Below, piece by piece: positions 1 to 12,100 of a DNA stretch of 64,000 bases (its first letter is position 1; each line of letters starts with the position of its first letter). The translations under genes and the position numbers were made by a program. The stretch is from Gordionus sp. m RMFG-2023 (lineage: Eukaryota > Nematomorpha > Gordioida > Chordodea > Parachordodidae). The notes under the pieces are model-generated. The model saw only the letters and a program-made list of their open reading frames with translations, was not told the origin of the DNA and did not search any database. The stretch lies in NCBI RefSeq assembly GCF_954871325.1, contig NC_088776.1, forward strand, positions 47,014,569 to 47,078,568. The letters run 5' to 3'.

Positions 1-198
1 TTATGGATGGTTTTGGTCAATTTATGTTTTCTTTACAATATGTTCACTATTTTCATCAGGACCTCATTCAGAGAGGTTCAAAGTACACAAAAAAGTCTGT
101 ATTATTGGTTTGCCGTGGATTATTTTACCGATTTTATATTTTTTACGGATATTTTAGTACACATGAAACTTCGCTATCTATACAATGGACTATTCATA
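1..198 (+). CDS. Cngl: CNG channel exon (S1-S2), 5' end outside window
   Basis: The frame is open from base 1 (Leu-Trp-Met-Val) to a GT donor at 199. It encodes a hydrophobic S1 with [13 protein letters not shown], then [18 protein letters not shown] and RYLYNG. These correspond to the S1-S2 consensus of CNG channels (YN...I..R, DY..D..Y..DI, YL.NG). The methionines at positions 3 and 7 are internal, not starts. Confidence 0.85.
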
Positions 199-3100
199 GT
201 AAAATTATTTAATAATTTTATATTTCATTGTTCGAATTATATAAACTGTATTCTTACAAAGATTGATCGAGTAAAAATGCGACAAAATTATATGAAAACT
301 GGCAAATTCAAAGTTGATTATACTTTATGTTGTATCATATACAATAATATTAATAATTCAAATTGTTTAAATACTACCCCGACTAACTCCTAATTAGGGA
401 GAGATCGTCATTTTTGGATCTTATCTGATCTATTATTGAATTTCTGAGTTTTTTTCTTAATTATATATGTTTTTTTTTTAAATTTGAGCTATATATGTTT
501 CATCAGATAAATTCCGAGCTTGGAATTCACGTTTTCATTAATCATAAAAGTTTTAAATTATTAATTATTTAATTTATTTATATATAATATAACTATAGAA
601 ATAATTTTTAAAACATGTAACGTTATCTATATTATTTTTAGGCGGATATTATTGCATTATTACCTACTGATTTATTGTATCTTAAATTAGGAATATGGCC
701 TATATTTCGGATTAATAGAATATTTAAGGTAAATAAAATATGTAAAATAATGTTTATAAAAATAAAATTTTAGTATCCTGTGTTGCCTCAATTATTTGAT
801 TTGCTAGAAATTATACTTAGATCCTCATATATCTTGAGGATGTTTAGAATAGTGCTCTATTTACTGTTGCTAATAAATGTAAAAGCAAGCTGCTTTTACT
901 TGATGTCCAAGTACGAAGGATTTGGCATAAATGACTGGGTTTACGATAACAAAGGACACGCGTAAAATTTTATCGTATCTTAAAAATTTTATGAAAGATC
1001 TTAATAATATAATGCCCTCTCTTAATGTTTATGGATCGAACCGATTGGTTTAACGATTCAGTTATTAGTTTAAAATGTAACATTTTACAAAAATAGGTGT
1101 CCATTCCGGTTGTTTTAAGCAAATTTGTATCGGTTCTTTCCGGTTTATAAATCCTTAACAGTTCTTTTCAAATCTTTCCGATTTTTATAAATATTGGATT
1201 TTTAAATTAATTGTCATATAATATAAACTATTAAAAATATTTTAAAAACTATAAAAAAAAAGACCAAAACAAAAATTAAAGGAAATAACTTGAATTTTTT
1301 TATTTTATTTATAAACATGCATTAGTACGAGTACGCACAAATTGAGCATTGCGTTTATCCCTAATTTTTTAAAAGTAAAAAAACCTAACGCACCCCTCGT
1401 TTAAATTGAAACAGGATTTTCAATTTTATAAAAAAATATGGAGTATATATTTTTTTAGAACAAAAATAATGCTAACCTTAATTTATGAAAAAGGTATTGA
1501 AAAAGGCAAATAAGTTTGCGTTTTTTAAGTGGTTTCTAACACCAAGCGGTAATGCCGCTGGTTAGGTTCTATCCTTTCAAAATTTTCTTATAAAATTTTG
1601 GTATTTACAAAATTATAACTGTTTATTTCGGTTTTGAGGTTTTGTACCTATATAATATCATATTTGGGCGTTGTCATATGCAGAGTTTGGAATTACTAAA
1701 AAAAGGTTCTGCTTTCGGTTTCTAATAGAAATGGGTTCTGCTTCCGATTATCAGATTTGAATGGTTATGAGGGAACCAGGCTATTGTTCCAAACTTTGCT
1801 AATAAGCAATTTTTAAAATAAATTGAACAATAAACAACTCTAAAAGAACACACTAAATTTTGAACAATTATATAAAAATCGATTGCATTTTTGTTATAAC
1901 CAGTTTTAACCGTGGTTTCTCAAAATTTAAATATTTGTTAGGGTTCCTATCCCTTTCCTAGAATTTTAAGAGAGGGAATCCTCTGGCTACCCTTCCGTAA
2001 TTGCAACAGTTCTAGTCTTTAAATTTAAGTGTACCTTCTGCAATTATGAAAATTGGACAATTGGCAAACAATCCATTATTTATATAATTACATTTATATA
2101 TTTAAAAAAATTTAAGATATTTGAGATGCTTTTATTTTGGATTAAAAACCTCAACGGGTATCGGCAATAACGAAGGGGCTAATAATAATCTAGAGAGGAT
2201 ATATATGACTATCATTTGGTTAATAGGGACCTTTTCCGTAGCTTTATTTATAGCTCAGGTTTTAATTAATTTACATTTGAGAAATTCTAATGTTAAAAAT
2301 TGAATGACTTGTCTGTATGTAATGTGAATATTCTGCATAAATGATATATATTGTCCTGTGCATCAGCGACCCTACTTGGGGTGCCTTTTTTATAATAAAG
2401 CCATCGGCTGTAGGAGGAGATGATTTTACACCACCATGAAAGATGACGATGCGTTGGCGTTACCAAATATTTTTCTAAGTTTAATCTTAATATGATTTAC
2501 GAATATATGTCTAAAAAAAGTGCTTTTTTTGCAAGCATAAATTAAAAAAAAAACTATCTGTAAGAACACTGCTTTATTAGTAGTCTCAGTTTCTAATATT
2601 GAACCTCTAAAATGCTAGAAAACTTTGTTGCCAAGCTAATGCTATAATGTATTCTGTTACGTATTTTGCATAGCAGAATCCATTATAAATGTTTTAATCC
2701 TGCTATTTTTCAATCTATGCTAAAATAACAATAAAAAAGGTAGTTATAATATATTTATAAATATATAATACCTATTTTTTGTAAATTATAATACATAATT
2801 TTTTAAAATAAATTAGTTATCTTTTTATAGCAATTAATATTTAATTTAAAAAAAATAATAATCCGGAATAATAATGTTTCATGCCGTTCCGGATTCTTAA
2901 TTTTTGATGTCAATCAAAAATGACATTACAGCGTTGGGCGCGGTGCACAGGTCAAATGAAAAAATAAATATTATCTTATATAAAATGCACGTAAACATAT
3001 AAAATATTTTCCTAAAAAAGGGTAATAATAAATTTTACCTAAATTATTATACAGGTGAGAGCTATTTTTGAGGATAGTCGAAGAAACATTACAGAATTTA

Positions 3101-6100
3101 GGAATGCTCTTGATAAAACTATGAATTTTTTGAAAAATTCTAACATACCCCCTTACCTCACTAATAAAGTTAGATTATGGATAATATACACATGGAAATC
3201 ACAAAAATGCTTGGGTATAAAAGATTTTCATAAATTGGGCATAATATAGCCGAGATAAGATTCGTTTTGTTTTCATGGGTAAATTAAGGAATAGGTCATT
3301 TTTATATTGATTTTAATTTGGCAAAATGGGAAATATTTGCAATCTAATAGTTGATCAGTTAAGAATATGATAAAGTTATTTATCAACCTAGATTGGTAGC
3401 GGTAAATGGTCATAAGGATATGAAAACAAGAGGAAATAAATATAACCCACCAGATTTGGCTGATAATTAGGAAAGAATCCAATTAAAGTTAGATAAAATG
3501 ATATTTAAAATGAACTCTAAAAATAGTTTAAATCAATACTGACATTTTTCGATAAACATAGTTTTGGACTTGTTAAGTGAAGAATCCCATCATCTGGAGT
3601 TATCCTCGAAATATTTTAGGGTATTTAAAATATTAGAGAAGCCCAATTTTTTAATTTGTTTTTAACAGTTTGATTGAAGAAATGGCTATGAATTAGTCTA
3701 ATAAGCTCTACTGCTTAATAAGCTTCCAAAAAGATCACAAAATATCATCCTGGATACCTCACCGGACTTAAGATATACTAATGGGCTTTCATTTATTAAT
3801 TAATTATTATATTTAGGCAAAATCTTTTAAACTTTTTTTTATTGAAATTTGAAAATAACTAATTTATTGAACATATGAACAGATGAAAACGAGTTCTTAG
3901 ACTTTCTCTCTCTAAAAATGCAAACGGATATAGCTATCAGTGTGCATTACGAAACCTTGTCAAAAGTCCAATTATTTCAAGTTCATTAACTTTTGCACTT
4001 ACAAAATTATTATATATATTTGCTTTATGTTCATCATTAGTAAGAAAACAAAATTGACTATAATGAAATCCTCATATATAATAACCAAGAATGCTATGGT
4101 AATTTTGTGGAAGTGATAAAAATTGATCAAAATAGTACATAGACATACTACAATAATGGTCAGTTTGTGATCATTAAATGTAAAAAACTATATGATTAGG
4201 TGCTACTTTCTAATCCTGACACCAATCATTAATAAATAGAGCAAGCATATTGAATGAGGAGATAAATTCGTATAGTGTTGGTCTGAATAGAGTCCGTGGA
4301 AAAAATTCGGGCGGGCGAGCAGGGGAGGGGGAATAACATATTATATAATATATAGGCTAGGCTTATGGTTTAAAACTATATTAATATTATATATCCTTCC
4401 TATTCTTCCTTTTTTTGCCTAACTGACTCTCATTATTAAAAAAAAAATTAAAAGAGAAGAAAAGTTTTTTAAAAGAGTAAGATTTGGGGAATGTTCGATA
4501 TTCATATAAAGTTTGCTACCTATTCTGCAATAAATAGAATAAAATAGAGAAACGTCAATAAATTATCTTTAGATCCCGCCCCGGTGCATTTCTTTATGCT
4601 GCTTTTAAAACGCTTGCAACATTAAAAGTTACAAGAGAATTTCCAATTTTAAATAAATATTTTGAGTTTGAAATATATTTCCTAATTTTATCTATAAAAG
4701 AGTGATCTACAATTGATTCCATGCAAATCTGGGCTGAGACTAGACTTATATATTTTTTTACCACCGAGCTTAAGGACTCAAGAAATTAATTTAAACATCT
4801 CTAGTTTGAACTAATTCTAAATTCTACTAATTGAGGTATAATAATAATATTATTTACTTGGGTTTTGCATTAGGTAGGTCTTCCATCTTAGATTCCCTAC
4901 CAATCCCTAAGAAGACCATTATTTTTTCTCCCTCCTGATTTCTATTCCGGACTCCAACATATAGTTTACTTAACACATTTCTTAATAATCAAATTAGCCT
5001 AAAAATTATTAAAAAAAATACAGTAGGGCAGAGCCCTACTGGCCCGATACGTGGTCCGAAAAAATTGTTTTTGCAGGATTGCTTGTTTAAATCCCACAAA
5101 AACTACCCTTTTTCGGAGGATATAAGATACTAATTTTAATAAGAAAAGGTATCTTAGGAGAAAGAAAATAAAGCATATGTTATACAAATAAGGACATTGA
5201 TTAATTATAATATTTATAAATATATTTTTTTTTTAAAAAAAGGATTGCGAGAGAAATCTGCTAAGGGATTTGGTATTGAAACTTAAACCTGTCGTGTATT
5301 TACCAGGAGATTATATCTGTAAAAAGGTAAATACCCGTGTTGACATTCAATATGTTAAGCGCATTAGCTCTTACTGTTTGGAAGTGCTTATAAGGTCATT
5401 TTCTTGGTAGATGTTGGTACCTATTAAATTTAAATCCTTTCAGTCAAGTTTTGCTTCTCCTAGCGACAGCACTGAATTTGTTTTAATTAAAAATGCAATA
5501 TTATATTATTAATAAACATATTCTATTATCATATTTTGTCCTAAACTACAAATAAACGAAATTATAATGATTAATTTAATATAAAATAGGGAGAAATAGG
5601 TAAGGAAATGTATATAATCAATAGTGGAATAGTAGAAGTCACTATAGGTAAAGACCCTAACTTGATCGTACTGGCTACTCTAAAAGAAGGCTCTGTATTT
5701 GGTGAAATTAGGTAATCATTTTATACATCATAAAATTTAATAAAAGGTCACCTGAAGTTGCTAATCTAACCAATGTAATTTAAGATGATAAAAATTAATT
5801 TTAAGTTTCTATATAGTCATAAATAAACTGCCAACGAGACAACTACATTATGAATTTCGTTATAATTATTATTTATCAATGTTATGTTAAAAAATTTGTG
5901 AGTATATGAAACCAATTTTTCTTAAAGAACCTTTGAGATATAAGATAATTGCAATTGAATATCTTTCTGGTACAAATGATTAAAACATAGATTACTTTAT
6001 TTTAAAGCTTATTGTCCATAACGGGTGAAAATAGAAGGACTGCTAACGTAAGAAGCAAAGGGTTTTCCAAGCTTTTTGTATTGAGTAAAGAGAATTTAGA

Positions 6101-9100
6101 AGACACTCTGATGGAATACCCCGATGCCAAAACTTTATTGGAAAAAAAGGCTAGGTAAAAAAGTTAAATTCATCAAGTTGATTTATTATTATGTTTTAAA
6201 ATTGTTATTGTCGTTCTATTAGATTTAATTTATTCATCCGGCAGAAAATTTTATGATTTTTTTAAAAAATACTTAATAATATTTTATTATTTAAATTCTG
6301 ACTTGAATAGTATATATTATAAATTAGCAAGGCCCTGCCTGACCCGTAATATTTTAATTAGGCTGAAGAATATTTTATACAAATTATTCATTTTATTGTC
6401 ATATGCGCGGACTTACGGATGCAATAGGGCACACCCATTGACAAATTTTTATGGGGGCATAGATGAATTATTATATTTCATACAAAAACAAAGAGAAAGA
6501 AAACATTAATTATTGAATTATTTCTATATATTTATGCACTTTTTCCTCCCATCTCTTGCTGCGCCCTTATAAAAAATAGATGAATTATTATTATCATTTT
6601 TAACTAATATTTCTCCCCTACACCCCCTCCCCCCTCACCAGAAAATGTATACAATATATCATTATAAGGAAGAATTTGAAAGAAAAATTAACAAAAATTA
6701 ATAACTTTTAAAAATAACGACTATAATTCAAATTTTTTTAAAAACCAAAATTATTTTTATATAAATCTAATATAGCCAAAGGCCTAAATAAGTGAACCTA
6801 AATAAAATTTATGGGAAGAAAATTCTTCTAATAGTGCCCCCCCCCCCACCTTAACAAATTCCTGTATACTCCTATGATATTACATAATATAACTAATAAA
6901 ATTATTATCATAATTTCGCACGAGTTGCAAAAGAGACTTGTGAAACCTTTCTGTTGCATTCTATATAAATATATCTATAAAAACGCTGCTTTTAATATGT
7001 TTACTATGTACAATGAATAATTTGGTTTTAGGAATTTATGAAGTATTAGAAAGAAATTCTAAACATTTATTTATCGTAATCAAAGACATATTTAGGGAAG
7101 ACGGGGATAAAGCGATTTACGGGGTAACAATGACGAATAACTTCTTAACCCTTGAGCATAAAGTCTTAGAATTTGGTGTGAAGATGTATTTTAACTTATA
7201 ATCATCTTGAAAAACTTTCCCGGATTGACATATTTTTCCAAAAAACATTTTTTTACCCAAAAATTATAAAAATTACTCTCTAGTTTATTTTGCATTTAGT
7301 AAAATATATTATGGCTTTAAAATTTTGCATATGAATAAAATTTATCGGAAGTTTATAGCTAAACCAGAAGTTACGCAATAACGATTTACACAATATATAT
7401 ATGTCGTATCGGGATATGGAATCATGTGGGATTCGGAATTCCAACGTGGGAATTCGAGATCTTGAATCCCCACGTTTTATTCAGAGTCCTTTTTTAAAAA
7501 AATTTATTTTTAAAATATTTAAAAAATATTCCGAACCCCCCAGGAAAAAAAAATAAAACATTATAATTACTTTTTCTTCCCTTTTTGCGGCTGTCGCCAT
7601 ATAATTAAAAGGCTAAAATAAGGGATTTTAAACGAGAATTTAAAAAAAGTAAATAGTATAAAATTAAGGCATCTAATGAATGAAAAGGGATAAGGTTAAG
7701 AAATTTTTGTTTTTGTAAATTTATAAAAAATATTAAATATTTTCACAAAATCCGAATTAAAAAAAATTATTTATTGCAACAATTATTCAATGCAGTATGG
7801 CATTTCGTTGAATATTTAAGGTTGTTCTTGAAACACTATCGTCTTTTATTCATGCAACCCATTTTGCGATTGCATAACGATGTTTCCATAGTTTGTGACA
7901 TTAGGAAGCTCCTAAATATTTTTAGCACTTTAATTAAAAAATTAATATATTTTATGTACTACATGAATTAATTTGAGGACTATATGTGGTTATTATAAAA
8001 ATAAATTTTTTTAAAATAAATGTTTAAGGGGATTCGGATTCAGATTTTTTTTTTTAAAACAATTAAATTATATTTTTTTTCTTCCTTTTTTTGCCGCCAG
8101 GCTGGCACCAGAAAATTTTATTTTTTTATAGATATTTAATATGTATTTCTTTTATGCTCTATTAAATATGTAAAACTTTTATGCGGAAAACTAAGCAGAG
8201 TTTGACTAAAGGTTCGCTCGTTCCCGGCAGTGGCCCCTACACTTTCTGAGCGCTGGAAGCAGAATACCTCCCTGAAAATTACCCCCCCCCCCAATCGAAA
8301 AAATAATTATTTTTGACACCCATAAATTTCCAAAATAATTTTTATTGCATCAATCTTTTATAAATATAAATTAATGTAAAAAAATAATTATTATTTTAAA
8401 TGAATAATTTAGACATATTAGGGGAAGAGAAAGCGAAAAAATTTATAATATCATTATTTAATTGTTTAGATAAAAAAATTTTCCATTGATAAAATGGTTA
8501 AATTATTAAGAAATGGATCTTTCATGGTACTAAATAAGAAGTCTTGCCAGTATATGAGGTAGTAAGAATTTATCATCTCTTATATTATCCCTTTGCAATT
8601 ATTAAATAAGCATTTGTATTTTTTTTAGAAATCTCGGATAACAACCTAATTTGCTAAACATCGACCAAAATTTATTAAAATTTAATAAGACCCCTCATTT
8701 ATTATTTAATTTAATATGTAATGTATTAACGGAATCACGAGGTCGAGTCCGATATCATAAAATAGAAATCACTTGGTTATGGATGAGTTTAACAATAAAA
8801 GAATTAAATAAATTTAAAAAGTACCCACATTCAAATTTTTAGAAGCAGTTGCTTCGGACCCCCACCTTTGCAGGGGCCAGTCCCCGGGTAGGGTTCATAT
8901 TGCATTGAATAATTGTTGCAATAAATTTTTTTTTTAATTCGGATTTTTTTATAAATATATATTCATGTGAAAGTATTTAATATTTTTTATAAATTTACAA
9001 AAACAAAAATGTCTTAACCTTATCTTTTCATTCATTATATAACTTAATTTTATACTATTTACTTTTTTTTAAATTCTCTTTAAAAATCCCCTATTTTAGC

Positions 9101-12100
9101 CTTTTAATTATATGGTGACAGCCGCAAAAAAGGTAAGATAAAGTAATTATATTATTTTTATTTTTTTTTCATGGGGATTCGGAATATTTTTTAAATATTT
9201 TTTTTTTAAAAAAAAAAGATATTATCCCCACGTTGGGATTCCGAATCCAAAATGATTCCATATCCCAATACGACATATATATATACCTTGAGAGTTGCTA
9301 TGGGTGAAAAGGTAAAATGTTCCGTCTGATTTAAGATCCCTTTTCATTCATTATATGACTTAATTTTATACTATTTACTTTTTTCTAAATTCTCTTTTAA
9401 AATCCCTTATTTTAGCCTTTTAATTATATGGTGACAGCCGCAAAAAAGGTAAGAAAAAGTAATTATATTGTTTTATTTTTTTTTCATGGGGATTCGGAAT
9501 ATTTTTTAAATATTTTTTTACAAAAAATTAAAAAAAAAGATTCCGAATAAAACGTGGGGATTCAAGATCTCGAATCCCCACGTTGGGATTCCGAATCCCA
9601 AATGAATTTATATCCCAATACGACATATATATATATATATATATATACCTTGAGAGTTGCTATCGGTGAAAAGGTAAAATGTTCCGTCTGATTTAAGCTG
9701 TAAGAAGATAATTTTTAAATGATAATATCTAGACCTTATAAAAAGATACTTTTGTACAAAGAGGAACATTAATAAATAGTTTGTGTTATTTGGAATAAAA
9801 TTTTATGAAAAGTCGCAAAAGAGAAGAATAATTGAAATGTACGATGTGCCTAAAATGGGCACATTCAAAATGTGCTATTTTTGATACAAATTTTTAAATT
9901 TCGATATTGTTTTGATTAATATATATTAAAACTGGTGAATAACTGTCAAAATTGCAATATTTTGTTCAATTAATAGTTATGTTCAATTTTATTTTAACCA
10001 CTTTACCCCGATGCCTAGCCGCGTTACCCTGGGTATGGGGTAAAATGACGAAAATGGCACATCACATAGTTAATCACATTTTCTAAAGTATTAAAGGTAG
10101 AGATCTACGCTTTTTTTATTTTGTAGATGAAGGATTTGACTTCTTATAAATATATAATTTGTTCTGTTTTGTTAATGTTTCAAAATATTCTGGTACAGGC
10201 ACGTACGCAGGAATTCGGTCTGTAGGGGGGGGGGGGGGATAATAAATTTTTTTAAGAAATATTATTGTTTTTTAAAAATATCAAGCATAAATTTATTAGG
10301 ACTAATAACTATTTCTAATACACAATTTAAATTAATGTGAATTATAAAAAAATTATATGTGAAGAATCACTTTAATGACCCAAAATAGAAATTTGAATTT
10401 TTTGAGCCTTTACACAATAGTTTCTTAGGAATAATTGCATTTTGTGTGTTATACATTTACAATTAAAATCCAATCTTCGTTGTGATTGAGATAATTTTTC
10501 AATTATCTCATCCTTGCTTGTCGTCAAATGCCTATGAATATTCAAAAGATCCAAATCTTTCAATCTACTTTCAGATGTTGTACTTCTTGGTATGTTTTTC
10601 AGAGACCTGCAGGCCCGGCCCCCAGGCCGGACATTATTTTAATTTTTTTTAAATATACCCGAGCCGGGCCCGAAATTTTTTTAAAAAAACACCCAATCCG
10701 GGCTGTATTTTTTAAAACAGCCTATATTTGAAATCGTTATTATTAGATATAAAAATCAAAAATAAATATAATATATTTTTTAAAAATCCGGGCCAGGCCT
10801 AAAAATTTAAAAAAAAAGCCGAGTCGGGCCTAAATATTTTTTTTTAAAAAGCCGGGCCAGGCCTGAAATTTTTTTAAGAAAAACCTAGGCCAGGCCGTAA
10901 AAAATCTTTAAAAATAATCCGGGCCGTGCCCTGCAAATGGTACTTCTCCAGGTCTCTGTTATTCTTCTTAAAAAAGAGAATGTTCTCTCATTAGTTTACT
11001 AATGGGAAGAGTTTATAAACCCTTTTAATACATTGAATTTAATCTAAAATGTGTTTGAAATAATGCAGAGCATCCATAACATTTTTTGGGAATATTAATC
11101 ATATTTAATCTTATAAACATAGTTATTCAGCTAAAGGCATCATAAGATACTTTAAGATATATATAATAAAAATCTAACAAATATTTTTTTTCTATCACCA
11201 TCTGCAAAAGGTTGGGAAGGCTTTTGTGGAAGTTATTTGCAAATTAGTAAGTGCTGCATGATGAATTAAAAATTCATTTATTTGGGTTATAAATGTATCT
11301 GATTTAAGATATAATCTTCTACTGATCCTATATTAATGTTTTAACGATGAGCTTGCCTTGCTACAAGTCGAAGGAGACAAATATTAAACACGTATAGCTC
11401 TGCTTTTGACTCAAAAATAAAATATGAAATTCTTCATCAACATTAGCCCTAATTTCCTTGAGTTCTGATAAAATGCTCTCCGCTATTCTCATTTTCTTAA
11501 TCAAGTCAATGTCATGTTTTTGAAAAGTAATACTTAAAATAGTTGTATAATTAAATAATACATTCTAATGAGAAATAAAATTTGGAATAAGCATTGTATC
11601 CAATAATTTTCTTGCTTCTGAGGAAATATTTCTTTCAGGCCATTGTGATATTTCAGTAATAGCAAATAATTGGCTCTTCTAACTCCTTAAGCTGTTACTG
11701 CTTGATGGCAGAGACTCTATCTCGTTGGACTTGCAATTTCTTTTTCCCTGTTGGACAAGAAGTTTCAGAAATAATTATTATTTGACTAGAAATTTGAAAA
11801 TGGTAGATAAATATTACGCCACTAAAAATTTGAAAATAATAAGTAAATATTAAGCCGGAAAACTTAAAATCGAATTTAATTGATAAAATAACTTAGTAGA
11901 TAAATGTGATAATAAATGTAATTAAATATATATTTAATATGACGAATAAATATTAACATATAAATTAATATAAACAATAATATTTTTGAAAAATATATCC
12001 AGCATCTGCATTTTATGGCTTGGGGGGGGGGTTTGTCCCCCTGCCCCCCCCCCATCCCCGCTGCGTACGCCAATGTTCTGGTAAGATGCAAAATACCATC

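Noticed and set aside
4999-5187. Minus-strand frame and hairpin that might be a tRNA or SINE
   Set aside because: The box-A and box-B matches are poor and a cloverleaf cannot be folded by eye; kept only as an intron note.
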